64,000 bases of DNA from Eimeria necatrix. Lineage: Eukaryota > Apicomplexa > Conoidasida > Eucoccidiorida > Eimeriidae. The translations under genes and the position numbers were made by a program. The stretch is taken from the NCBI RefSeq assembly GCF_000499385.1, contig NW_013654755.1:36001-100000 (forward strand), read 5' to 3'. The notes beneath the pieces were generated by a model. That model saw nothing but the letters and a program-made list of their open reading frames with translations, was not told the origin of the DNA and did no database searches. Positions 11,819 to 23,574 of the stretch are shown piece by piece (position 1 is the first letter of the stretch; every line of letters starts with the position of its first letter).

Positions 11819-13492
11819 TTGTCGAGACTCCCTTTTGGTATTTTCACGTCTGAGAGGTTTCTAGTGCTCTGGCGTGTGCTGTTGCTTGCGCTGCTGCAGC
11901 TGCAGCTGCAGCCACTTTCAAGAGGTCATCTGTTGCAATTGCTGGTTTGCTGTTTGTTCGTTGGCTCTGGATCGTCAGCGGCACCGCTGGCAGTAGCCAG
12001 CCAGTGCATGGAATTGCTGTTAAGAGGCCCCTCAGGAGGTCCTGCGGCAGCAGGGATCCTACATCGCCAAAGTAGCCCCTGTAACCTCCAAGAAGCTCTT
12101 TGGATGCTCATCAGCTGCGCTTACCGAGAAAGCCGGGAAAGCCTTCCTAATTGGCTGCTCCCTGTTCTTAAGGGCATGCTGAGGCCATCATCTACAGCTG
12201 AGCTGAGCTCAAGCTCGCAGCTTGGTAGCTTTACTTGTGCGGATTTAGGCACTGGAGTGCCTTCAGAGGTTGTTCGTTGTTCTCAACCACTTACTCCCCC
12301 AGACAGCTCCTTTAAAACAATCGTGGCCGAAGACCAGCTGCAGTGCCTCCTTGCGGTCATGGAGGGATATCTGTCACCAGAAGGAGCGCCTGAAGCTCTC
12401 TTTGAAGCGTTGTCGCACACAAAGCAGGAGCCCCCCGCAGCGGCAGCAAGCGCCGCGGAGCAAAGCCTTCTCTCAGAAGGGACTCGTGTCGCAAGGAGAT
12501 TTGAGGATTGGACTATCCAACTGAAGCTTTGCGATTGTCAGGGGGCCTCTACAGACTTACAGGCAGGCCAATTTGGTTACTTAGATGAAGGCGAAAACCC
12601 CAAGAGCCGATTGCATCCAGCAGAGATAAGCGCAGCAGGATTCTTTGCTGCAGTCGAGGCTCTTGCATGGGCCGCCTGTCGCTTTCTCCGTCAACAGCCG
12701 CAACAGCAGCAAGAACAGCAAGGGCAATGCATGCACAAGAGGATCGAGAGGATCCAAGGACTACTTTTTGCACTTAATGCACAGTTGGTGGACGCAGCAA
12801 GGCAACCGCTGATTTCCGCTTCTGCCCTAGTTCAAGGGGTCCATGCCCTGGCAGATGCAGGTGAACACTTGGTGAAGATAGCTGCAGGGGGCCCCAGTGC
12901 TCAACAGATTCTGTCGCGTGAAATATCTGTTGGTCTGCTGGCGGCAGGGGGCCCTCTGTTTATGGCGTCGAGTCGGTCGTTGCAGTGGGAATATCTCTCG
13001 ATTCGTTCTTTAGAAGCTCTTCTAGAGGCATCTTGCTGCTGCATTGTCCGTTTAGTCGGAGCGTTTGAAGCATTCTCTCTGGCAGGTGACCTCGAGCAGC
13101 GGCAGCACGCCCACCATTTAGAAGCAGCAGCTGCCACTGCACTTGTCACCGGTGCAGCAGAATGCCTGCGAAAAACCCGCGAGAAGCTGAAAGCCCAGAA
13201 CTCGTCTCAAACACAGGTTCGTCTCCAGGCCCAAAAGTGCCGCAGCGAAGCTCCATCAGCTGGCAATTGTTCCTGGAATTTTTTGCCTGGGAGATGCTTG
13301 TCCTACCCGCATAAGCTATCCAGGCTGTTACAGGCGCTTTGCACTGATCAATATTTACCACTTCGTGCCCTTAGTTCGATTCCTTTTGTTGGCTATTGCT
13401 GGCTTTGTGACGAAGGCGGATTGCTACGGTGCCCTTTCCCTGAGAGCACAGGGGAAGTGGCTACGGGCCCTAGGGGCTCTACTGCGAAGTAA
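11819..13492 (+). CDS. Large exon of an unrecognised helical protein
   Basis: A 557-codon open frame with balanced composition and few repeats, so probably truly coding. It reads as successive amphipathic helices (EALWMLISCAYRESRESLP; LFALNAQLVDAARQPLISA; LVQGVHALADAGEHLVKIA; YLSIRSLEALLEASCCCIV). That texture suits helical-repeat proteins of apicomplexan mitochondria, but this is only an analogy. The first 60 residues are very hydrophobic and Leu-rich; the true exon may begin inside the frame, since the upstream frame is open with no obvious ATG context. Same strand as the 9367-10743 exon and probably the same or the next gene. Confidence 0.6.
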   Translation: MSRLPFGIFTSERFLVLWRVLLLALLQLQLQPLSRGHLLQLLVCCLFVGSGSSAAPLAVASQCMELLLRGPSGGPAAAGILHRQSSPCNLQEALWMLISCAYRESRESLPNWLLPVLKGMLRPSSTAELSSSSQLGSFTCADLGTGVPSEVVRCSQPLTPPDSSFKTIVAEDQLQCLLAVMEGYLSPEGAPEALFEALSHTKQEPPAAAASAAEQSLLSEGTRVARRFEDWTIQLKLCDCQGASTDLQAGQFGYLDEGENPKSRLHPAEISAAGFFAAVEALAWAACRFLRQQPQQQQEQQGQCMHKRIERIQGLLFALNAQLVDAARQPLISASALVQGVHALADAGEHLVKIAAGGPSAQQILSREISVGLLAAGGPLFMASSRSLQWEYLSIRSLEALLEASCCCIVRLVGAFEAFSLAGDLEQRQHAHHLEAAAATALVTGAAECLRKTREKLKAQNSSQTQVRLQAQKCRSEAPSAGNCSWNFLPGRCLSYPHKLSRLLQALCTDQYLPLRALSSIPFVGYCWLCDEGGLLRCPFPESTGEVATGPRGSTAK

Positions 13493-14099
13493 GAAGGAGG
13501 GGAATTTTTCGGCAGAATATCCGAGCGAAGGGCGAGATGGCAGGAGCTGAGAAGATTTTGCCTCACTGTACGGAGCCCTGTAGGGATTTGAAAGGCTGCC
13601 TTGCCCCGTTTGTGTGCTACTGCAGGAGCTCTCGAAGAACAAACAGAAGGGCAGCCGGGCTTTTCACGAGTTGGACTGAATGTGAGTCAAATTTGTTTAA
13701 AAGGGACTGTCTTCGAGTCGCGAGAAGCACTGCGGCGGCTCAATACAACGGAGAGTGTAGCCCAGCAAGCCACAGTTATGTTCTATCCAGCAAGCCATAG
13801 CTACATCACATATACGGAACCGCGCAATATACGCAAAAAAGTGGTGGCAATGCAGTGCCACAGCAGCTGGTGTGCTGCCCTTCTGTTCTCTCTACGCGGC
13901 CGGTGTGCCTTTGCTTTTGCTGCTGCTGCAGATTTCTGAGGAAGCCGCAGAGGCAGCAATGTGTTTGGGTAAGTGGCCCCTGTAAACTGCTATTTCCAGT
14001 TGCGCCCCACTGGTGCTTGTTTTGACCCTTGAATCTTGAATTGCGGCAACGCGCTTCAGAAAGGCCGCATAAATATCTGCAGTCGCTTTGGTAAGCGTT

Positions 14100-14500
14100 T
14101 TTCTTTTCTGTGCGCTGCAGCCGCGTCGTGGGACTCCCTTAAAGCATCTAAAAAGATGCTGATTGCAGAAGCCCAAGGACCTGAGGACCTTGTAAATGTG
14201 TTGCATGGATTTCTGTCGTGCGCGGAGCCGCTAATCCACAAGAAAGTCGCAACTCCGAGGGCCGATGCAGCAGCAGCAAATAAAGTGGTAATAGCACAAG
14301 GCCTCGATCATATGTTAGACCAACTCTGTCGCTTGAGCTGGACGGAGTCGGACTTTGGAGTAGCAGAGCTGGCTCGGCAGCTGCTCCAGCTGCAGCACCA
14401 TGCGAAGTCGACGGCTCCTCAGGGGGTTTTACATGAAATCATCAGAAGAGCGAACACAAAAAAACTGGGGCCTGCGCAGAATCTAGGTACTGGCCGCTGA
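14100..14500 (+). CDS. Probable 3' terminal exon of the upstream plus-strand gene
   Basis: From an acceptor-like TGCGCTGCAG near 14120 the frame reads SWDSLKASKKMLIAEAQGPE, then VLHGFLSCAEPLIHKKV and LARQLLQLQHHAKS, and stops at 14500. Composition and helical texture match the 11819-13492 exon. Short exon-like pieces lie between the two (for example near 13621-13680), but no phase-tested chain was built. It faces the convergent uL6 gene with only about 130 bp between stops. Confidence 0.45.
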
Positions 14501-14627
14501 CCCTGTGATTTCCCAAAAACGTCGCGGAGACCCAAACCTTCCTTTTTGCGCGCATTTTGTATTTAGGAGCCTTGAGGGTCCTTGAATCCACATACATGCA
14601 GTGCGGAAGGCAAGATGCGGCGCAGTT

Positions 14628-15984
14628 CTACTTTTTGGTAGATACTTTCTTTTTTATGGGGTGGAATGCAATGCGTGCCCCCTTCCCAGTGTAAGGATTT
14701 GCCTTGATGTGTCTATACAGCTCCATTGTGAGGGTTCCAACTGCCCTTTTGTCCCAGCCGTGCACTGTGAGCAAGAGCCCTGCGCACATACCATGAGATT
14801 CCATAGCAATGTACTGCCTCATTCATATCCTAAAAGTGATACTGCCAGCATTCTACTTCTGAAGAGAGCAGTAAAAGTGATGCTAGGATGGTGGGCGCAT
14901 TGTCCTACAGCAAATAGTCCAGCTCTAGCATTACGCGCCACGATTTGAGATGGGCTTACCTCTTTTGTCAACAAAAATTCTAGCCTTCGTTGCATACTGC
15001 TCCATCAAACGCCGCAGCGCAAGCGGTTTTACACCAACCCCAAGCCTGCACAAACCGCGAAGCCGTACATACTTCCAGTAACAACGCAGCAACCGAGCTG
15101 CCAGCAACTGATGCTGAGCACTCTTGCACAGAAGAGCAGCCCCAAATGTTAAGTGCTCCGCATTCACCTTATCATAAGGTCCGGCCATTCTGGGTCAAAA
15201 TAGGCTTTCACCCCTCTTCCGTCAAGCACCAGCTGCGTTGCAACTCCTCTTTCTCGCTGCTGCAGCATGGATACAATAGCAGCAGCAGCGGGCTCCCCCA
15301 CCTCTCGCGCAGTGGCGGAAAAAAAAACGAGACATTTTTCGGGCCTATTGGGCACATGGTGGTGGTACATAGACACCCCCGGGCGCCCCAGTGGCCTGCA
15401 CACAAATCTCAGCTCTGGCGCACAGCCCAAGCGTTAGTGGCTTCCCCAGCATTTTGGAAAACCTGCAGCAGCTGCAGCAGTCGCTGCTTGTGAAGGCTAT
15501 CTCAACTTTCCTTCTTCTGAGAACAGCTCTGAGGGGTAACGCACCTTCGTAGGGCTCCCTCAGCGGCAAGCACTGCAACCGTTTCAGGCATCTTGAGCGT
15601 CATACTTCCTTTCTTCGGTATCTCCTCCGTATCCAGCCTCTGAAGCCGAACATTACTCTGTGCTTCTAGATCGGCCTCTCCCCTGTAGAAAGCCCCGTAC
15701 CCATAGCTCCCACTCACACCAAAGAAGCGGCGCTGGCCTTGCAACCCCGTCAGATACCCAGGGGGGCAAATTCGGCGGGACGAAACCCTATGAAGAGGCA
15801 GCTGCTCAGAACCATTTGGACCCGCACTCAACCCAACAGGCACTACAGCCGCTGTAGCTCTTGAACCAGCCTGAAGGGGACCACACTGGGAACTGGCGAG
15901 GCGAGGGAAAGCGCCACAAGAGCCCCTCACAGAAGCCATAAGCGGTCTCCAGTGGAAGTGCGCAGTGCAAAAAGACCACTGCAT
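14628..15984 (-). CDS. Mitochondrial large-subunit ribosomal protein uL6
   Basis: A spliced gene for the bacterial-type uL6 (L6) ribosomal protein. Four exons, all phase-consistent: 15984-15545, 15395-15168, 15045-14960 and 14779-14628. Joined, they give the family layout. KKGSMTLKMPETVAVLAAEG is the first beta strands. LVLDGRGVKAYFDPEWPDLM followed by IRLGVGVKPLAL matches the 'LGFSHPV' strand region. The C-terminus, TVHGWDKRAVGTL then IKANPYTGKGARI, matches the conserved GxDK...VG and P.PYKGKGI signature. The ATG at 15984 opens a Ser/Arg/Gly-rich leader of about 80 residues with few acids, as expected of an organelle presequence; an internal Met at about 15939 is an alternative. Plastid L6 is normally encoded by the apicoplast genome, so a nuclear copy most likely serves the mitoribosome. 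That is inference from the family, not from the sequence. Confidence 0.88.
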
Positions 15985-15999
15985 TTTCTTGAGTAGAGC

Positions 16000-17800
16000 T
16001 CAAAGCGCTTGGAGCCAAGGAGGGCCTTCAGGCGGGCCCCTCTGGGGGGGGCCCCTAGAAGCTCGGCACTTAGGTGGAACACTAATAAGCCTTGCTGGTC
16101 CTCATAAATTTTATTGAAGCTAGAATACGTCGCGTGAAGGGCTTAGCATTTCTCTCTATACATATGGCGTTTGCCTGTCACTCAAGCATGCGGTTCTGTA
16201 ATGTAGCCAGTCTCTGGCAGCCCCAAACGTTGATCACAGCCGTCTAATCTTAAAATTGAAAGAAATAAAAATTATAATTTGTTGTTCGCGTATATTTTAT
16301 ATGTGCTATCAATAAGTTTAAGGCGATATGCAGGAAGGCGTTTTGCAGAACTACCCTGCTGGCGGTGCTACGCATTTGCTGTATAAGCATCTGCAGTTAT
16401 TACTACGTCAGATTATTGATGGTGAGGGGTAATATGGATGTGCCCCCTATTCACATAAACAGCTTCTCGCTGTTTTGGGTGACCAAGTAAGTTTTCAAGG
16501 CCTTTTCAAGCCATGCCACCGCCTATTCACCCCAGGGTAAGAAAGTGCTTGGCCTGTGATGCACTGCTGGGCCCTACACTGAAGCACGAACGTCTCCAGG
16601 AGAAGAGACTATAACAGTTTCAAGACGACTCAACTATGTAGGTGTAGTTGCCTCCTCATGATGAAGAGCTCTGTGGATGTTTTGTCTACCCGGTATCTAC
16701 TACAAAGCCAGGGCTTGTGGCTGGCAGAGACCTTCTGGCAGGCAAAAGCACAACGAATCTTGCCAAATCTGTCAAGGCGACGAGTATTTGGCATTTGTTG
16801 GAAAAACACAGAATTTCCATCTCTCCCACACGAGTAGCTTGCTTTTGCCCTTGTTCGAGACTAACTGAATCTTTTCGTGGTGCGGCGTAGCTGGCCAGTT
16901 TAGCGCTACAGCTGGGAGCAGGCGGAGTTTCGCTAAAACTGTATAGGGCAAAAGATGTTAGTGATCTATTGGATGTTTAGGCTAACGGCGGATGCAGCCA
17001 ATGAAACTGGAACGGCGGGACTTACGAGTGCCTAAGCTACACCAACATGTGTATGTATGCCTTAAATAGATATCTAAATGTTTGAGAGGTTAGCACCTTA
17101 TTCTGCCTGGACTATAGGCAGAAGGGAATGGAATTAGGTTTGCAGTGGATGAGTGAGAAATTCCTAGGAGGCTTTGGAATGTCTGTTTCTTCGAGTAGTG
17201 CGCGCCAGCCAATGCTTTTTTTGTGGGTCATGGAGTGCTGCGCTATTGGCCCAGCTTTGCACTAAGCGTGAAACACTGTATGAAGTGCGCGCGGACAAGG
17301 TTCGTGACCGCTGTCATAGGCACCCTCTCCGGCTAGTAGAACATGGGTACGATGTTTGTGTCTTCAGTGTTTAGGAGAGTTGAAATCATTAAAGTTAACG
17401 CTTATCGTCGAGGCGGAGAGCTTGAGTTTCTTGAACGCGCGTTCCTGATCGAAACATATGATGCCGTCTTTCTCCTATTTTGTGCCCTTGTAAGTTGCGA
17501 ATGATAATTACGAGAAATTGCTACCTTCAGTAACGACGTCCATGGGTTGCACACTTGATCACGGTTATCACGCACAGGAGCGCGCTTGGAGCTTTATGTC
17601 TCGATATGTTCTTCAACTAAATATGCGCTCTAAAATGCAGCATACATGACACAGAGGAAATACGATTTGCAGGGTGCGCGTCTACAGCGGTCTCGAAGTA
17701 CTTTTACGAATTTGAGGGCAATTTTAGTGTGTGCAAATATATGAACGAATACGTATACGTATTAATGTAGCTTATAATTTGGCATAATTTTCAAGGGAGT
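16000..17800. other. No supported gene; intergenic
   Basis: Only short frames. It includes an AT-rich patch around 16250-16310. Nothing with recognisable motifs. Probably the promoter side of the uL6 gene and spacer. Confidence 0.5.
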
Positions 17801-18007
17801 CTTTTGTGAAATTTATCTGGGATTCGGTATGCACAGGGCTACAGACCCAGCATTTAGCACAATGCGTCAGTATAGCCTGCGCATCGCAGGGACCGCAGTT
17901 AATTCCCCAGTTCTGCATCCATGGTACCAGGTCATACACAATTTTCGTTTTCATTCTATCCTGGGCTTCAGGGTGATTTCTCTTTTTAATGTAATTCGTA
18001 TTTTTAG

Positions 18008-18417
18008 TTGTTATTCCAAACCAATTTGGCTGGGGCAAAGCGCTTCAGCTGTGTAGATCCTGTTCCAGAGCAAGAATGCATCAAAATATTTCCCACGGAC
18101 GCCGTCGCTGTTCTCCTTCGCTTTCTGCTCCAAAACCATGTCCTGAAAATGCTTTCGTCTAAAGCACTTGAACTGCAGTTCAAGCATGACTTCAGCTGTG
18201 TCAGTTTATTCCACGAGAGTTCATGAGTAATTTAAACTGCCAGTTGAGGACGCGCGAAGCAGACGTTGTGTTTCCAACAAGCAGCAATAGAAGGCGCGTA
18301 ATTTTATGTGGCGTCACAAGAGCTCAATTGTATTCCATGCTTCATGAGGGTCGGGTGGATAATAGACACTTTCTAGTGCTACAGCCAGGCGAACCTGCTC
18401 AGAGGCTTTTATACTAA
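18008..18417 (+). CDS. Exon-like segments of unknown affiliation
   Basis: Two adjacent plus-strand pieces look protein-like: FPTDAVAVLLRFLLQNHVLK (about 18090-18150) and SSNRRRVILCGVTRAQLYSM followed by GRVDNRHFLVLQPGEP (about 18280-18405), the latter ending at a stop at 18417. The second piece faintly resembles the CBS-domain linker of CLC channels, but the match is too short to claim. No partner exons were found in the surrounding 2 kb; it may be an isolated or decayed exon. Confidence 0.25.
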
Positions 18418-18419
18418 AT

Positions 18420-20300
18420 GAGAAATGCCAAAAAAATCGCCAAGACATGATGAATACTTTGCACACTGGCTCTTTCACGTTATCTCTGCATATTGAATTA
18501 GGTCATGCATATCGTGGCGTCTGGTACTTGGCAAGCAAAGACCGCCATTGAGGTATGAGAGTTGTCTGCCAGCAAGTTACATCATTAGCCTTTGCAGTGG
18601 GCTTCTTGCCTTAACTTTCAGGGGATGCTTGGCTCTGAAGAGCTAGCTACATTTACGTTCTGCTGTTCCAATTGCTGTACTTTATCACAATCTGGAAGCT
18701 AACCAACACAGCCTACTGCCACGTTGTCACAGTGCTTACTGTAGCATGAAACGACGCGGCAAGCCTACTTTATTCCGGCAGGCTTCTCCCGCTTGTTCGC
18801 TTTTGCTAATTCTTATCAAAGGACAAGTGAAGTCTGTGCCTTTAAGCTGCGTTCTTGCAATCAAAGGGTCCTCTGAAACACCGTGTCAGCGTCCATAGAT
18901 TCCTTGATTCTGCAAGAGTGCCACGTTCACCGTATCTTCCATCAAATTTGTAAAGCTGAGCACTTTTCAAATGTGATTCAAAGCACCGCATATGTGGCGA
19001 GCATTTGACCTTGCAGTATTAACAGTCATTTCAACGCTTAGTTGTGAGCATTCATTTTTTACATAGTGCAGTGAGGTCTCCAGTCGTCTGGCCAGTTGGA
19101 AGACCCTTTGCGGGCAATACTGGGTTGTCCAACCCACCAAAGCCTCCAAATCCAGAGAAAGTACTGCATTTTCAAGCTACAATGAGACAAAGGCGAGCAA
19201 TGTCTCACAGACAGTCAGCATACGCTAGAAGCTCGTTGTGCCTTTCTCTTTAGTGGTCTCTTTTCACACAGCCGCACCAGTAATCCCAAAATTTGATCAG
19301 TCTCAAATCGGCTGAACCGGCGTCGTACAGGATGCCAAACCCACAAAAGGGCTGCATTATGAAACTTCAGAATAAAGCTTCCTAGTTTCCCTGGGTTTAA
19401 GATTTGGGCACATGCGAAAATGGGCAAGGACAGCGCTGGTCCGTAGGGAGACAAACACTCAATTTGCAGCTTTTCCGCTGAACTGAAGCGGAAAACAAGC
19501 AGCGGTAGCCCTAATGGCAGCCGAAGCTCATGTTATCACATTGTTTCATGCTACACGCGGAGTGTAGTTCTCTACGAAGCTTCTGCCACAGGCTTCAAAA
19601 GCATGAATTCCAGCTCGCTGTGAAGCATTTATTTTCATTGTGCAGCCACGCGCCATCTACAGAGGAGACTGCGCTTTTGCAACGGAACTCTCTGATGTCG
19701 TTTTTCTTGTTTAAGCTGCAAGAGTGGTGCACGCGCGTGAATGCAAAGAGCAGAATGATATATTTGCCTCTATGCGAGGCAGTGGCCATGAACAGTGCAA
19801 GTCAAAATCGATAAATTTCACGAAGAAACCTTGCGAAGCCGTTCCCCTTCAGGTGGCACTGACGCTTTCCTCTTCCTACCTGCGTTTACACCTCGTTTTA
19901 GAGTGGTATCGTCCAGCTGAACAAACTGAAGAGCACTAAATTCCTGACTCCACCCGCTTGCAGAAAGGATGAAAGAAGCGGCATGTTGCGCAAAACCCAC
20001 TAAGCAAAGGACGCGGTTCTCCCAAGCAAGCTCTTCTCTGCTTTTCGATCCGCTTTCTCTTTGAACTTCGAGCTTCAGAAGAAGTATTGGAAGATCTAAA
20101 TGCTCTCAGTGTGAGCAGGCGCGGGACGTACTGCAGAATAGTAGCACGTTGAGAAATGATTACAAATTTTGGCGGGGAAGGCACAGATTCAATTCCCCAG
20201 ATCGTGCCATGAATGCTATTTGTTTATTTGCCACTACAGCGTGAAGTACTTCCGCTCTCGCCAGCAAGTGAGCTAATGATATGCAAACATATGCAGAAAG
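18420..20300. other. Mostly non-coding
   Basis: No convincing exon except a minus-strand piece near 20060-20180 reading FVIISQRATILQYVPRLLTL, which could belong to the minus-strand exon series upstream of it (20307-22493). Otherwise nothing seen. Confidence 0.35.
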
Positions 20301-20306
20301 GCTTGC

Positions 20307-22493
20307 CTGTCATGCGCAGCACGATCTGTCCTTGCACAGGGTCTCCAGAAGAAGAGGTGATCTCAAATGTATGCGCCCTTTCACTCAGTGCTGTACATGC
20401 AGCAACTCAGGACAAGCATGACATTCCGAAGATACAAAATGAGCTTACGCCGGTCGCCATGCATCACGGTGAGCTATGCACTCGGCAAAATGGAGGGATT
20501 GAATGAATGAGGGAAAACTAATGCTAGGAAACAGTCAAAAGCAGCTCGCCCTACATTGATTGCTTGGTTGCCCGGTGGTTGCATCAAGAACACAGGATTC
20601 CAATTTCTGTGCAAATTCTTTTAAGGCCTGGGGAAGGCACAACATAAGTGCCGAACCGTTGAGATTGGGAATACAAGAAGCTGAGGAAAAGGAGGAAATA
20701 GAAACAGCGCAATGACAGAGGTGCCGATGTCATTTACGTCGTGATGTTCCACTGAAAGGAACGTACCGGCAAGCTCGGCCAGCCCTTTTTTGAACGCTGC
20801 ACAAAGAAACATGCAAGCAAACATGAGGAGCCACTAATGGAACATGCCGCTCCACATTTTAGTGAGGTCTCTAGGCAGTGGGAAACCTGTATACGGTCAT
20901 CTCACCTCTTCGGCAACGGCAAAACTAAAAAGGGAGCCCTGCATTACTGTTTTGAATTGTTCTGAGGTATCACATTGCAAAACAGCTGCGGCGCCATATT
21001 TATCTTGCTTGCTTTTAAAGGCCATTTTCCCTTTAACCAGGCAGCCGGTGCACCGTTTTTCTCTAATTTCAGAGTCTACATTGAAAGATACTGATAATCC
21101 ATCGGCCAAAAAGCTTCGAAATAGATCGCTGCACCGAGAACAGCGGCATGCTTCGCAGATATTTCAGTCGAAAAATGTTGAAAAAGGGATCTCAGAATTT
21201 TCAGCAGCTTGTACAGGAATATTAGTTGTTTACAGATTACGTGCGGCCTCTGCTATTTAAAAAGCTCACTTCGCCGTTCTAAGGTAGATTCGTCAGACAA
21301 CTTTTGAACATACATCATGACTTCGTTCAAGACAGATTTTGTCTGCAAGCCAACGCAAGTCAGTCACCATTCCACTGAACGGTTTGGGCGCCTACTCTGG
21401 ATATAAAGTGCGGATAAGCAAAGATACGTGTCCAGCATCCCTGATTACGAGAAAACAGTATGAAAGGACACAGAACCAAGTTGCAACCATGCAACAGACG
21501 CACCCATTCATCGCTTAGCTGTGGAAATTCCCAGCGCAGTGGACCAGGCGACGGGGCCTCCTCACTATTCTCATGACTGTTACGGTTCTTACGAAGAATT
21601 GAAGTGGAAGCGCTCCGCGCATTTGAAAGGGCTTTTTGCCTTGGACGTTTCAACCTTCCTGGGCTTTGATCGGCCTCACCACTTTCTCCCTCTGCCACAT
21701 GCTCGCTTCTACCTTCCTGCTCATTTCCATATGTGCCCTGAGGCCCATCGCAAAAGTTTTCTTCACTTGGTAGCAATGAAACTTGTCCTTCTGTTGCATG
21801 CCGGCTTCCTGCGCTTTTTTCACAACTATGGCTGCCTTGGGTTGCACCGTGACACGCGTCATCATTTGTGAGTAATTCATCTACTGCCGGTGTTTGAAGT
21901 CCATCTCCTACGCTCTCTTCAGTGCCAGTGCCGCTCTGGCCTTGATAACTGCACGCCTCTTCATGTAGCAGCAAATCAGCTGCGTGATTCCCAGCCTGTG
22001 GAAATATGAAAGGCATGTTGAAGTCTGCAGGTTGCAAGCGCTAGCGAAAGGGTGAACGCAAAAGCCCACAGCAAGCCCGCTCATTCGCAAGACGCAAACT
22101 TGCATGCTCAGAGAATAAAAGGAATGGAACAGCAGCTAGCTGTCAAATACGGATAGTCGTCTCCTTTGTTATTCAAGAGGCTGCCAGGGATGGACTACCA
22201 TCGAGGGGCGCTCGTTGCAAAAGCCTTACTTGGTCGGAGGGCATCCTAGGCCAAGCCTTTAAGTGGTTCTGAGTCGTAATGTGTAGGGCGCAGCGAGTAA
22301 TGAGGAAAACCATGGCTCCTAGGTGCAGCAGGAAAGGCGACAGGCGAAAAATGATATTCAGTGTTCTTGGCCTTCGCTGATTCCTTCGGGCGCCGCGCAC
22401 CGTACCAAGATCTGGCACGACAGAGCCAAAAGAGTAGCTAGCCGAACCATCGAAATTCTCAAAGGGCATGCCTGAGATCGTGCCTGTCGTCAT
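20307..22493 (-). CDS. Series of minus-strand exon-like segments, unknown protein
   Basis: Several minus-strand pieces look coding and may form one gene. Starting at an ATG at 22493, the frame reads MTTGTISGMPFENFDGSASY and then a basic patch plus a membrane segment (SPFLLHLGAMVFLITRCALH). Positions 22000-21380 encode a long Glu/Ser/Gly-rich stretch ending WEFPQLSDEWVRLLHGCNLV. Positions 21109-20900 read FNVDSEIREKRCTGCLVKGK. Positions 20390-20307, with acceptor TACAG and a possible GC donor (ACAG/GCAAGC), read HTFEITSSSGDPVQGQIVLR. The layout would be a signal-anchored protein with an acidic region and a beta-rich end. I do not recognise the family, and the junctions were not all phase-tested. 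Confidence 0.35.
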
Positions 22494-23574
22494 TTTGAAG
22501 CAACCAGGTTGGCCCACCAGCCCACTGGAGATGCTCCCACACAGGATGACTTTAAGTGAAATGTTGCACGTGTGAGGGCAGCAAAAAGCTAAAAAAGGCA
22601 ATGAATAATTAATTTGAGCACAATTATTCAAGGACGCGAGGTGGCACTTGCTGGAGCAGACGAACTTGGGGTTATTAGAACCTTTTTGAGTCGTCGATGC
22701 GCAGTGGGTACAGCAGGTTTCTAACTTGAATGGAACTTGACACAATCCAACCCATATATTACTAGATAAGCCACAGAATATTGTGGTTTCTTTTGAGAGG
22801 TTTGGTTTTGGATGTTACTGCGAGCCAGTGGATGGAATGTTAGTGCCTTCCAGAATATATCTGCCTGAGTTGTGAGAGCGGGTCGTTCTACAGCATGTTT
22901 GAGCACTTCGTGCAAACTACTCAGAGTTACCGATATTTTAAAGTTGTTTAGATTCTACTATCTCCAAACAAAAAGCCCGCTAAATGAGTTTTTGTACCCT
23001 ACGAGCTCATGAATGGATGATTGATTTCGGGACGTTGCAAGGCAACGTGAACCTATTCTTCGAGCGCTCATTTTTGAACTCTGGCTGTTCACCTCGTGAA
23101 TATCCGTTGTTATTTTCTCTTCTTGCTCGGCTTATGCTCGCCAAAGAAGATTTTTTTTTAAGATTAAAAACGCCTCTCAGGATGCCAACTGAGTGTTCCC
23201 AAGCGCACCGTGGGTCTAATGCGCATCGCTCTCATCGTGTTTTGTAACTTCCTTGCCCATGAACTAGGTGAGCCTCTAACGAATTCTCTGCCTTCGATAC
23301 ATATCTCATACAACAGAATTGAAAAATCAATGATCAGTCATCCCTCAAACCTGTCAGTCGAACCTTCTAAAAATGCCGAGAATCAAAATCCTTACTCTCT
23401 TGAGCCGGTTTGGTCAGTGACTAGTTCCAGAACCGGCGCCACCGCCAGCTCCACGGTTAGGATAGAAACAAATACTCCTAGTCTACACATGCTATATCGC
23501 GTATAAATTGCCTTGGCTTGTTACTAGTATTAAGTTTTCTGTGTGATTTCGGCGTGCTAATCTCTAGAGGTCAC

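Noticed and set aside
15345..15578. Alternative uL6 exon reading SKMLGKPLTLGLCARAEI
   Set aside because: It stops in frame and is out of phase with the conserved downstream strands; the acceptor at 15396 gives a consistent phase.
21521..21871. Plus-strand ORF of 116 codons
   Set aside because: It is the complement of the acidic, more protein-like minus-strand segment and lacks motifs.
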